A stretch of DNA of 40,844 bases from Pirellulales bacterium (GCA_013360685.1 JABWBD010000013.1:1-40844), one strand, 5' to 3'; counted from the stretch's first letter, positions 33,181 to 40,523 are shown. Made by a program: numbers and translations. The notes: a model not told the origin generated them from the letters alone.

Positions 33181-35109
33181 ATGGCGGACAGAAAAATGAA
33201 CCGAGGGACGCCGCGGGAAGGAGTGCGCGAAGCAAAGGGACGGTGCGATGGAATCGCCGACGGCGGGGCGAAATGGCGGCGCTCGTGGCCGGGCGCGCGC
33301 TGCATCCTGAATTCCAGACGTGGGTTTACCTTGGTCGAACTTCTGGTTGTCGTGGCCATCATTGCGGTACTGTTCAGCCTTCTGCTGCCGGCAGTCCAGT
33401 CGGCCCGCCAGAAGGCCCGCGCGACGAGGATCGACTCGCGACCGGAAGCGGCCGTCAGGGAGCCCGAGACCGATCTGCCTTCGGGGCTGCGACCGGTGCT
33501 GGAGTCGGTGAACCTGGAGATGGACCTGGCTTCCAGTTACCACCAGATCGACGTGGTTGTCTACACGCGCTACCAGGTGGACTGCACGGGGCAGTTGGTT
33601 TTCCGGCATCCGGGAGGCGAGGAGGGAACGAACGTGCTCTTGTTCGTGCCTTTCCCGGAAGCAATCGTTGAGGCCCGCGACGTGGAATTGAAGCTGACGG
33701 GGCCGGACCAGCAACCGCATGCGCCAAGCCAAGTGCTCTATCGGCGGGAAGGGATCTACTGCCTGTGCAGCATGGACCTGCAACGCGCGCTGACCGCCGA
33801 GGTCCGGTTCACCGCGCTGGGGCGCGAGCGATTTGAATACCGGCTCCCGCCGGCCGAGCAACTCCGGTCCGTGGCGATTCGTCTGGATCTTCGCGGGGCA
33901 GAGTCGATCACCATTCCCGACGAGTCGCTTCAGCCGACCGTGGCCACCAACGGCCGACTCGAGTGGGAATTCCATAACCTCGTCAGCGACCGGCGAATCC
34001 TCGTGCTGATTCCGGAAGCCATGGCTCCGGTGGCGCGGGTGCTCTTTCTTTGGCGATTCGTGGCCGCGGCGGTATTGCTCTTCGGGGCCGGATTTCTCTA
34101 TCTCAGCGAGCAGGCCGTGCCGGGCCAACTCGACCGCTTCCGCCTGGGCCATTTCGTCTTGCTCGCCTTCACGTACTTGCTCTTCTTCATCGTTTTCACG
34201 GTGCTCGAGTTCCACGGTCACCTGGGCACACTGGCTTCCATGATCGTCGCGGCGGTGTTCTCTCTGCCGCTCTTGATGCTTCACGTGGCAGCGGTTCTTG
34301 GTTTCCGATTTGCCCTGAAGCGGGTCTTGCCTTTGGCCGCACTCTCTCTGGGGCTGGTGCTGAACGGGGTTTACGGGGGCGGGATTCGCGATTACGTTTT
34401 TATCGGCGCGACCATCCTGGTCATCGGGTATGCGACGATTACGTTTCCCCGCTGGGCGGCGAAGCGCGAGTGCCACCGCCAAGAGACCGGGCGCGATTAT
34501 ACCGCGGCTCGCAGGTCGCTCATGGAAACGATCGCTCAGGATCTGGGCCGGCGCGTGGCCGACCTCAAAGCCGCCGGAACTCGGGCCGAGAACGTGGTGA
34601 AACTCTTGCCGGACGCTGAGGCGCCTCGGTCGAGACTCGAGACCGCCAGGGAGCCCGTGCAAGGGCTGAACAAAGAGTACGAGGAGATGCAGAAACGTTT
34701 CTCCTGGCTGCCCGTCCAAGGCGATTCGCAGCACATGGGCCTTGTGACGGGACTTCGGAACGATGCCGAGGCGTTTCGCGAGCGAGTGGAGCTTGCTCTG
34801 GAGTATTTGCGGGTGGAGTTGAAGAGCGTCGAGGCTCCGGCGAGCAGCCCCGAGCAGGCCCGCGAGGGAAAGACGCATTGTGCGGCTTGCGGGCAGACTG
34901 TTCCCAAGGCGCCGTTTTGCGCCCAGTGCGGGTCCGTGCAGCCCGTGCTGCTGGCATGCCCTCGGTGCGGAGAAAGGAACGTCCTGCCCGTCCACTTCTT
35001 TCCCGAAGGAGTGCCTTCCTCGAAGGAGCTTTTCTGCATCCGTTGCGGTGAGATCTTGACCGCCCTGGTGCGGGCGGTCCGGACTGGCGTGAAATCTCCG
35101 GATCGATAA
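33181..35109 (+). CDS. Prepilin-type N-terminus fused to a CreD-like multi-span membrane protein with double zinc ribbon
   Basis: 642 residues. ATG 33181 follows AGGA with 7-base spacing. A long basic leader ends in RRG48, followed by [20 protein letters not shown]: the type IV prepilin-peptidase site with cleavage after G48, F49 as new N-terminus and the conserved Glu at +5 (E53). It is of the type found in planctomycete DUF1559 pseudopilins. Then comes an extracytoplasmic beta-rich domain (about 95-275; [40 protein letters not shown]) and about five membrane helices (about 283-420; [38 protein letters not shown]). A charged helical segment and two zinc ribbons end the protein (C567, C570, C580, C583; C593, C596, C619, C622). 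The topology (one N-terminal helix, periplasmic domain, helix bundle) resembles the inner-membrane protein CreD, but sequence identity to CreD is unproven. Function unknown. Confidence 0.75.
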   Translation: MADRKMNRGTPREGVREAKGRCDGIADGGAKWRRSWPGARCILNSRRGFTLVELLVVVAIIAVLFSLLLPAVQSARQKARATRIDSRPEAAVREPETDLPSGLRPVLESVNLEMDLASSYHQIDVVVYTRYQVDCTGQLVFRHPGGEEGTNVLLFVPFPEAIVEARDVELKLTGPDQQPHAPSQVLYRREGIYCLCSMDLQRALTAEVRFTALGRERFEYRLPPAEQLRSVAIRLDLRGAESITIPDESLQPTVATNGRLEWEFHNLVSDRRILVLIPEAMAPVARVLFLWRFVAAAVLLFGAGFLYLSEQAVPGQLDRFRLGHFVLLAFTYLLFFIVFTVLEFHGHLGTLASMIVAAVFSLPLLMLHVAAVLGFRFALKRVLPLAALSLGLVLNGVYGGGIRDYVFIGATILVIGYATITFPRWAAKRECHRQETGRDYTAARRSLMETIAQDLGRRVADLKAAGTRAENVVKLLPDAEAPRSRLETAREPVQGLNKEYEEMQKRFSWLPVQGDSQHMGLVTGLRNDAEAFRERVELALEYLRVELKSVEAPASSPEQAREGKTHCAACGQTVPKAPFCAQCGSVQPVLLACPRCGERNVLPVHFFPEGVPSSKELFCIRCGEILTALVRAVRTGVKSPDR

Positions 35110-35177
35110 GGTTCTCCGGAGGGGCAAGACTGAAGGCGGTCTTGACAGCATGTCGCGGTTTCATCATCTTCGGGAAC

Positions 35178-35722
35178 ATGGACAACGATCAACGCTTCAA
35201 GACCCTGATTCGGCAGTTCTTCGTCGATTTCCTGTTGCTGTTCTTCGCGGACTGGGCGGCGCGTCTGGATCTGTCGCGCATCGAATGGCTGGACAATAGG
35301 GAGACAACTGGTTGGGAGTCGCTCTTGCCGCCCTGATGAAGATCCCGCCCGAGCGGGTGGTATAGCTAGGGGCAGAGGCGCTGCGGCGATTGGCAGAGGC
35401 GCCATTGAGCGAGCAGGAACGGTTCCTGTTGGGCGAGTGCGTGCAGGCTTATCTGCCGGTGGATGGAGAGCAGAAGCGACAGTTTGAGGCCCTGCTGCAA
35501 TCGGAATCCTATGCGGGAGTACGTGCGATGAATCAGACGATGTACGAAAAAGGACAGATGGACCTGGTTTACTCGCTGATCGAAGCCCGGTTTGGCCCGG
35601 TTTCGGATACGATTCGGGAGGATCTGGAGCGGATGCCGACGGAGCAGTTGCGGCGGTTGGCGTTGAAGGTTGGGACGGCGGCGTCACTGGCCGACCTCGG
35701 GTTGGGATCGGCCGAAGAATAA
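35178..35722 (+). pseudogene. Rpn-family (PD-(D/E)XK) recombination-promoting nuclease, internally deleted
   Basis: The N-terminal frame MDNDQRFKTLIRQFFVDFLL then LFFADWAARLDLSRIEWLD matches the start of Rpn/YhgA-like putative transposase nucleases. About 25 bases later another frame gives the C-terminal part: WLGVALAALMKIPPERVV, a TAG stop at 35363-35365, then LGAEALRRLAEAPLSEQERF, LLGECVQAYL and MYEKGQMDLVYSLIEARFG. The catalytic centre that normally lies between these parts (about 100 or more residues) is gone. The gene is dead through deletion, frameshift and a nonsense codon. Confidence 0.75.
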
Positions 35723-35736
35723 CTTTCGTATTTGTA

Positions 35737-35780
35737 GCCTTTCGCTCCGCGAAAGCCGCCACTTTCGCGGAGCGAAAGGC
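35737..35780. repeat. Perfect 19-bp hairpin repeat (gcctttcgct type)
   Basis: Arms 35737-35755 (gcctttcgctccgcgaaag) and 35762-35780 are perfect reverse complements with a 6-base loop, ccgcca. This is a REP-like palindrome known to me as recurrent in Pirellulales genomes. It directly follows the Rpn remnant. The 170 bases after it hold nothing recognised. Confidence 0.85.
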
Positions 35781-35949
35781 GACAGTAATTGCTCGGCCGG
35801 TCCTTAGCAGTCACGCGGGACGAAGAATGCAACTAGCGACGCCCGGACACCCGGGAGTGATTACCCAATTGACGAACCAACGCCTCCTAGTCGCGCCGGC
35901 AACCGCGATACGTTCGGCAACCGTTATATAACCTCAGTGGCCTCCTGCG

Positions 35950-36246
35950 ATGCGTCGTTTCCAAGGGACCCGGTTGCGCTGTGCTGTTGGAGCGCTATTG
36001 GCGCTTCTGTTGTACGTATCTTCGTACCTAGCGCTGTCGCGGCAGGGGTTCGCCGGCTGCGATGCCTGCAACGCGGAGGGATTCTACTTCTTTCTGCCGC
36101 CCGAGGAAACGACGCATTGGAGTGTGTGGTGGTGGCGATGCCGGAACCACACGTTGGTAGGCGTATACTACCCGCTCATCATGCTCGACAACCTGATCGG
36201 CACCGGGAGGCCTGTTGCCAGTGAGCCAATCTGGCAATTGAGCTGA
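35950..36246 (+). CDS. Small membrane protein of unknown function
   Basis: 98 residues from ATG 35950. Residues about 10-30 form one membrane helix (CAVGALLALLLYVSSYLALS), followed by a Cys/Trp/aromatic-rich extracytoplasmic part (FAGCDACNAEGFYFFL, WSVWWWRCRNHTLVGVYYPL) and a tail ending ASEPIWQLS. The pattern of a short hydrophobic N-terminus and a periplasmic part ending P(I/L)W.LS recalls small planctomycete proteins, but I know no function. No clear ribosome site precedes the ATG. It overlaps no other credible gene and its composition differs from the shadow frames around it. Confidence 0.6.
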   Translation: MRRFQGTRLRCAVGALLALLLYVSSYLALSRQGFAGCDACNAEGFYFFLPPEETTHWSVWWWRCRNHTLVGVYYPLIMLDNLIGTGRPVASEPIWQLS

Positions 36247-36302
36247 TTCCTGAGAAGCTGTCATGTGCCGACGCCCGCTGTAGTGTCGGCCTCTGCGGAG
36301 CA

Positions 36303-36528
36303 TTACAGTAGAATCCGGTATGCGGTAGGATTGGCGCGCTGGCCGGTTTTGTTCGAGCTTCGAGATCGCGGAGCGGTCCATGCCGGTAAGTTCAGTCAGG
36401 TCAGCGAGGCTCAGGCCCTTGGCCTCGCCAGCGGCTTTCGGTTGCGCGAGCAGTCCTTGCATTTGGTCGAAGAACGCCATGCGCTGGTGGTGGCGGGCGA
36501 TCAGATCGGGAAGTTCCTCGAATGAGCG
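36303..36528 (-). pseudogene. XRE-family antitoxin-type regulator, truncated and frameshifted
   Basis: The minus-strand frame reads SFEELPDLIARHHQRMAFFD then QMQGLLAQPKAAGEAKGLSL and ADLTELTGMDRSAISKLEQN. That is the helical lead-in and helix-turn-helix of a Cro/C1 antitoxin (AAREAKGLSLADLTELTGMDRSAISKLE type). Shortly after SKLE the frame shifts: the expected NPT appears in the next frame and ends at a TAA at 36303-36305, so the terminal helix is lost. Upstream the sequence is joined to a TrpF-like fragment instead of its own start. Confidence 0.65.
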
Positions 36529-36655
36529 ACTCGGGAATGACGCCGGGGCCGCTCGGCATGTCCGACACCAGCCCCAAGGCGGATGCCCCGTGGTTCACAG
36601 CCATTCTGGCCTCTTCGACGCTGCTGATGCAGCAGTTTTTGACTTTTGGCAACAT
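36523..36655 (-). pseudogene. N-terminal fragment of a phosphoribosylanthranilate isomerase-like (TrpF) protein
   Basis: From ATG 36655 the frame reads MLPKVKNCCISSVEEARMAV then NHGASALGLVSDMPSGPGVI. This matches the first beta-alpha units of TrpF-type barrels (VKIC.ITS.EEA..A...GA.ALG.V...S.G). After PESLI the reading frame breaks and an XRE regulator begins. Only about 45 of some 200 residues remain. The paralogue type (SAMPSGPGVI) occurs in planctomycetes outside tryptophan operons. Confidence 0.65.
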
Positions 36656-36662
36656 GGCTGCA

Positions 36663-37193
36663 CTACTCATCAATACCTTCCGAGCTTTTCTGCGATCTCT
36701 CCCGCTGCCGCCGCTCGCCAACACAGTACATGCCTTCGCCTTCTACTATGGGCCGAAAGCACATGTTGCATGACCCGCAGGCCGACTTTTCGGTGTTGCC
36801 GCTCTTCCATCGAGCGACCAAGTGGGGTTCCCGGATGAAGGGGCGACTCAGCGAGATGTAGTCGGCGATGCCATCTTCGATCAACTTCTCGGCAACCGTG
36901 TAGGACCGAATCCCGCCGACGAGGATCAGCGGCACGCCGATGGCAGCTTTGAACCGCTTGGCTGGCTCTCGGTAGTAGACTTCATGTTCTTCTGAGGGCA
37001 ATCCGCCCCGCCTGACCGGCTTGAATTTGCTTGCGGCGTCCATGCTGCCGCCGCTCATCTCGATGCCGTCGATTCCGGCCTTTTCCAGCATCGAGGCCAT
37101 CTGGAGTGATTCCTCCACGGATAGTCCCCCATCGATGAAATCCTTGAGGGCAATGCGCCCCAGGGAAGTCGAGTCAAACAACTTGAAGGCCAT
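36663..37193 (-). pseudogene. Old Yellow Enzyme (NADH:flavin oxidoreductase) with an internal deletion
   Basis: 176 residues from ATG 37193, with AAAAGGA upstream. The first 17 residues, MAFKLFDSTSLGRIALK, are a normal Old Yellow Enzyme start (LF.P..LG...LKNR). The next residues, DFIDGGLSVEESLQMASMLE, belong to the middle of the barrel, and the rest is the C-terminal third: GIDGIEMSGGSMDAA, FKAAIGVPLILVGGIRS, ADYISLSRPFIREPHLV and CGSCNMCFRPI. About 180-200 residues, including most of the FMN pocket and the substrate His/Asn pair, are missing with the frame preserved. A functional enzyme is very unlikely. Confidence 0.75.
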
Positions 37194-37207
37194 GACATTA
37201 TCCTTTT

Positions 37208-37342
37208 CATCACGTTAAGGAACTGCGAATCGAGCACCCAGCCGCCATGATTGGCGAAGCCTTCGGCCTCCACCAATACTTCGGAGGACAAGGCGGAAGG
37301 CGCAACGGCGACGATGAAAACGAAGACGAGAAGACGAGTGAC
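37208..37342 (-). pseudogene. N-terminal fragment of a secreted FAD-dependent oxidoreductase
   Basis: The frame VTRLLVFVFIVAVAPSALSS followed by EVLVEAEGFANHGGWVLDSQ and FLNVM is a signal peptide plus the opening motif VEAE.FA.HGGWV.D.QF...MG, which starts a planctomycete family of secreted FAD-dependent (xanthan-lyase-like) oxidoreductases. Similarity stops at M (37208), 15 bases before the start of the Old Yellow Enzyme remnant. An ATG for the fragment exists only in a neighbouring frame (atgcagtcactc), implying a frameshift near the start. The 279 bases from 37343 to 37621 hold no supported gene. Confidence 0.6.
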
Positions 37343-37621
37343 TGCATTGTGCCAGCCGTATCATTGCAGGGACGAATCATGTTGTATTCCGAGACCCAGC
37401 CTTGTCATACCAAGAACCGGCCCAGCCTGTTGACCGGCGCACCGAGCCATCCCAGAATCATGCCAAGCGGGGCACCGTGAATCAAGAGAGCGACGAACGC
37501 AATCCCTTCGGGCAAAAAGATTACGAACGAGAAAGGGCCTGACCGATGACGAGGATTCTGGTGATCCTGCTGTCGATTTATCCGTTCCTGGTCATGGGCG
37601 ACGAGCACGAAGCTGCTCCTG

Positions 37622-38566
37622 CTACAACAACTCAAGGTGGCCCGTGATCGCATCGATCTTGTCGGCATCGTCGGGGCCGATGGCGAGGCACGTCTCGGTT
37701 GGCTGGTCGTGGAACTCCGTCTTGCCGCTGTCAGTGATGAGGTGAACTTCCAGCCCGGCCGCCAACGCCTTGTCATGGATCTCAGCCAGTTCCGCCTCGC
37801 TATTCACCCGGCAACAGACCTTGGCAAACGTGCCGGTGAGCCACGCCCGCTGAGCGTCGGTAAAATCGTCGAGCGACACGGTCCCCGCTTTCTGCAAACG
37901 ACGACAGATGAACGACATAGCGGCATGGGCACCCTGGGCGATCTGCTTCCCACGTCGCATCTTCAAGTCGTGGCGAATGACAATGACTAGTTTGACTTGC
38001 TTCGGCGAGTCGTCTGCGTCGGACTTCTCCTTTGGGCTGCTCATCTTCGTCGCAGGCCCGGGTGAAGCATAGGGATTGCCGATAACGTATCGAACGACTT
38101 CGATGCCTTCATGGTCGCACACCCCGTCGCAGGTCATGCCGATCTTCTCCATGACCCGGATCGAGGCTACATTCGGTTTTTGAGCATGGGCGACCGCACG
38201 AGGGAAACGCCATTTCGCAAAGCCGAGTCGGAGCGTTGCCGCCGCCGCTTCGGTAGCGAGCCCTTGTCCCCAGTATTCGGGCAAGAATCGCCACCCGATC
38301 CCCACCTCGGAAGTCTTCTCTTCGCCGAAGCCGCAGAAGCCGATGAATTTCGAATCGGCACGATGGATCACAGGCCAGAGCGTCCATCCACGGCCTTGGC
38401 TTTGCTGAATGTACTCACGCATTTGGCTCTCGATCTTCTCGTCTGTCCAGTCACGCTGGGGCACATACTGGGTGACACGAGGATCAATCAGCAGCGGCTT
38501 GAAACGCACCCGGTCGTCGGGAACCCACTGTCGAAGATACAACCGTTCGGTTTCCAACACGATCAC
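37622..38566 (-). CDS. Fusion of GNAT acetyltransferase and Pth2-type peptidyl-tRNA hydrolase
   Basis: 314 residues, GTG start at 38566 overlapping the phzF-like stop (GTGA) with an AAGG-type ribosome site. Residues 1-165 are a RimJ/RimL-type GNAT domain: LETERLYLRQWVPDD, the acetyl-CoA loop PEYWGQGLATEA (97-107) and PNVASIRVMEKIGM. Residues 166-189 are a charged linker (SSPKEKSDADDSPKQ). Residues 190-314 are a full Pth2 domain: KLVIVIRHDLKMRRGKQIAQ, GAHAAMSF, VNSEAELAEIHDKALAAGLE, TDSGKTEF and CLAIGPDDADKIDAITG. Pth2 enzymes hydrolyse the ester of N-acyl-aminoacyl-tRNA. GNAT enzymes of the TacT/AtaT type acetylate aminoacyl-tRNA, and Pth reverses that, so the two activities are biochemically linked, although this GNAT belongs to another subgroup. 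The internal ATG at 38044 could give a separate Pth2, but it lacks an obvious ribosome site. Confidence 0.88.
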   Translation of the reverse strand: MIVLETERLYLRQWVPDDRVRFKPLLIDPRVTQYVPQRDWTDEKIESQMREYIQQSQGRGWTLWPVIHRADSKFIGFCGFGEEKTSEVGIGWRFLPEYWGQGLATEAAAATLRLGFAKWRFPRAVAHAQKPNVASIRVMEKIGMTCDGVCDHEGIEVVRYVIGNPYASPGPATKMSSPKEKSDADDSPKQVKLVIVIRHDLKMRRGKQIAQGAHAAMSFICRRLQKAGTVSLDDFTDAQRAWLTGTFAKVCCRVNSEAELAEIHDKALAAGLEVHLITDSGKTEFHDQPTETCLAIGPDDADKIDAITGHLELL

Positions 38567-39351
38567 AGCAGCCTTCCCTTCATCACCGTGACGGCCTGTC
38601 CGCCGAGTAGGACTCGATCTCCTTCAATTCGGACTCGGACGACGCCGCTTCGGGCCGATGCCTGAAACGCCGTCATTTCACTCTTGCCAAGTCGCGCCTG
38701 CCAATACGGGGCGAGGCAACAATGCGCCGAGCCTGTCACCGGGTCTTCGTTGATCCCGGCCCAAGGAGCGAAGAACCGGGACACGAAATCATAATCGGGC
38801 GAGGAGGACCGGGCCGTCACGATGAATCCTCGAACCTCGATCTCTGCGAGGCGGGCGAAGTCGGGTGCCATCGAGCGGACCACATCCTCCGACGCCACCT
38901 CGACCAGGAAGTCGAACTTCCCTTTGCCGACGTAATCGGCCGCCGCACCGAGGGCAGGCAGGAGGTCGGGCGGCGGCGAGGCTGCGGACGGCGAGTCCAG
39001 CGGGAAATCGAGTTCAATGAGATCATCCCGCCGAACAGCCTTGAGAAGCCCGCTCTTGGTGTGGAAGCTGATCGTCTGATCGACCGGCACTCGGCATTCA
39101 GTCCAAAGGACATGAGCCGAGGCGAGGGTGGCATGGCCGCAGAGGTCCACCTCGACTCTGGGCGTGAACCACCGCAGCCGGTAGCCATCGCCCTCCTCGA
39201 CCAAGAACGCTGTCTCGGACAAATTCATCTCCGCTGCCACCGCCTGCATCCGGTCGTCTGGCTGCGGCTCGGGCAGGAGACACACTGCGGCCGGATTGCC
39301 CGTCAATGGCTGATCGGTGAAGGCGTCAACCTGAAACAAGGGAACGTTCAT
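38563..39351 (-). CDS. PhzF-family isomerase/epimerase-like enzyme
   Basis: 262 residues from ATG 39351; the frame continues to 39753 but overlaps the toxin remnant and is not coding there. The PhzF (diaminopimelate-epimerase-like) fold is clear: MNVPLFQVDAFTDQPLTGNP, AAEMNLSETAFL with the catalytic Glu (E46), EVDLCGHATLASAHVLW and NEDPVTGSAHCCLAPYW. PhzF isomerises a dihydroanthranilate in phenazine synthesis, but most family members have unknown small-molecule substrates, and no phenazine genes are present. GGAGG lies 13 bases before the ATG, somewhat far. It is translationally coupled to the GNAT-Pth2 gene. Confidence 0.92.
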   Translation of the reverse strand: MNVPLFQVDAFTDQPLTGNPAAVCLLPEPQPDDRMQAVAAEMNLSETAFLVEEGDGYRLRWFTPRVEVDLCGHATLASAHVLWTECRVPVDQTISFHTKSGLLKAVRRDDLIELDFPLDSPSAASPPPDLLPALGAAADYVGKGKFDFLVEVASEDVVRSMAPDFARLAEIEVRGFIVTARSSSPDYDFVSRFFAPWAGINEDPVTGSAHCCLAPYWQARLGKSEMTAFQASARSGVVRVRIEGDRVLLGGQAVTVMKGRLL

Positions 39352-39419
39352 GGCGTCGTAAATTCCTCCTGCGGACGGCAAAGGGCGGGTCAGTGTGGAA
39401 AGCCGCCCTCGGCAAGACA

Positions 39420-39692
39420 TTAGAACAACCTTCCCGGTTCGCACCAACGCCGCCGCCCATCCATCTGGGGGTTCGGCCACGACCTCGCCACACGCAGCAC
39501 CTCGCAAGGAAGCGGGATTCGTGAAGCGGGAGCGATGCCGAGAGGACCGGCGAGTGATTTGGGTGGCAAATTGGCCGCTTCCCGCGCCGCATCGAGAAAC
39601 CGCTCGGCTGCGCGGCGGTTGTTGGTTTCGATGAATCTGGCGTGGTGGTTGAGGTCGTTCTTGGCCACTGGCGTGAAGCGGGCCTTGCTCAT
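39420..39692 (-). pseudogene. ParE/RelE-family toxin, frameshifted
   Basis: ATG 39692 overlaps the stop of parD (ATGA), as in intact parDE pairs. The first 35 residues, MSKARFTPVAKNDLNHHARF then IETNNRRAAERFLDAAREAA, match a ParE toxin. After NLPPKSLAG the family pattern is lost; the expected C-terminal strand pair appears in degraded form in another frame (LARCCVWRGRGRTPRWM, compare L..LRVW.V.GF.N). One or more indels have destroyed the toxin end, so it is probably inactive. Confidence 0.65.
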
Positions 39693-39955
39693 GGCTCGGC
39701 CCCGGAAGACTGCGGCTGCCAATCGCCGCGCCGCAGGGCCGCCCACTCCTCATCGGTCATCTCCCCGGCATCGCCGCTTTCGATACCCTCAAGCACAAGC
39801 GTCTCCAGGTTCTCCAGGGCCTTGCGCTTCTGATCGGCACGAATCAACTGAGCGATGTACTCGCTGGGAGAATTGCACGCGCCTTGAGAAACCTGTTCGA
39901 ACAAGTAATTCTTGAGGTTGTCCGGCAAGGCGATGCTCAGTGGTTCCTGGTTCAC
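39689..39955 (-). CDS. parD: ParD-family antitoxin
   Basis: 88 residues from GTG 39955, with AGGAGG 9 bases upstream; the open frame to 40171 is ignored because it crosses the promoter. The N-terminal ribbon-helix-helix pattern is visible (LSIALPDNLKNYLFEQVSQG, then SPSEYIAQLIRADQKRKALE). An acidic toxin-binding tail (LVLEGIESGDAGEMTDEEWA, ALRRGDW) is typical of ParD/CopG-like antitoxins of about 80-90 residues. ParD binds its own promoter and neutralises ParE. The partner gene overlaps its stop by four bases but is decayed, so this is an orphaned antitoxin that could still protect against related toxins. Confidence 0.85.
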   Translation of the reverse strand: MNQEPLSIALPDNLKNYLFEQVSQGACNSPSEYIAQLIRADQKRKALENLETLVLEGIESGDAGEMTDEEWAALRRGDWQPQSSGAEP

Positions 39956-39999
39956 CGTCGGAGTCCTCCTCTCGTGTGCCGCACGCGCCGTCAGTTGCC

Positions 40000-40051
40000 C
40001 GCCCCCGGGGGGCGTGCGCGTATTATAGCACGATGGAGTGAAAAGGGTCAA
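40000..40051 (-). promoter_or_regulatory. parD promoter with overlapping GC palindrome (candidate operator)
   Basis: On the minus strand TTGACC (40046-40051) and a consensus TATAAT (40022-40027) are separated by 18 bases, placing the transcript start near 40015 and leaving a leader of about 60 bases before parD. A near-perfect GC palindrome (cgcccccggggggcg, about 40000-40014) sits at the start site, where a ribbon-helix-helix antitoxin could bind for autoregulation (inference). Confidence 0.6.
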
Positions 40052-40170
40052 ACATCCCAATTGGGTCCTTTCGGCTGTCCTGCTCCGGCTCCCTGCAAAC
40101 GGCCTTCTGCTTTCCGCACTCAGCGTTCCTTGAGCGGGGAGCAGTGTGCGGGGTGCATGGAGCCAGAACA

Positions 40171-40270
40171 AGAGCCTATCCCAATACCGTCGGGGACTGG
40201 CTCGTTTTGCGGAGTCTTCGGAGCAAAATGTGCCTATCCCCTTCTCCTGTGAGGTTTTGGGATAGGCTCT
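40171..40270. repeat. Inverted repeat with 14-bp arms and an internal third copy
   Basis: agagcctatcccaa (40171-40184) and ttgggataggctct (40257-40270) are perfect reverse complements around 72 bases. The loop contains a further gcctatcccc and a small stem (ttttgc ... gcaaaa). The layout suggests a small palindromic repeat element. Nothing coding was recognised in 39956-40523 apart from the parD control region. Confidence 0.65.
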
Positions 40271-40523
40271 GGGAGAACCGGCGCGCTCTCCGTGCCGGAT
40301 ACTCGACCTCCCGAATGAAAGGCTTGTGGAATCGCTTCCCGCCTCATCCCGCGTCTTGCGTCTTCTGCGTCTTTTCGCGGCCCTTTCTGCGTCTTCCTAT
40401 TCTGGCTCCCCGCACCACACACCCCGCTCCCTGCTTAGCCTCAGGATGCCGCAGTGCGGGCAGAACTCGAACGAGCCGAGCTCCTCGTCGTCCAGGCCGA
40501 CGCCGCACCAGCACCAGCACCAG

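Noticed and set aside
37546-37647. 33-codon plus-strand frame with a hydrophobic start (MTRILVILLSIYPFLVMGDE)
   Set aside because: It looks like a tiny signal peptide, but it is very short, overlaps the end of the GNAT-Pth2 gene and has no recognisable mature part.
40300-40400. Repeated gcgtctt motifs
   Set aside because: Short imperfect direct repeats without regular spacing; neither a CRISPR array nor a defined element.
40397-40522. Minus-strand frame with CWCG ... FCPHCG, resembling a zinc ribbon
   Set aside because: The spacing of the cysteines is suggestive, but the stretch starts in a low-complexity tggtgc repeat, has no start codon of its own and is too short to separate from chance.
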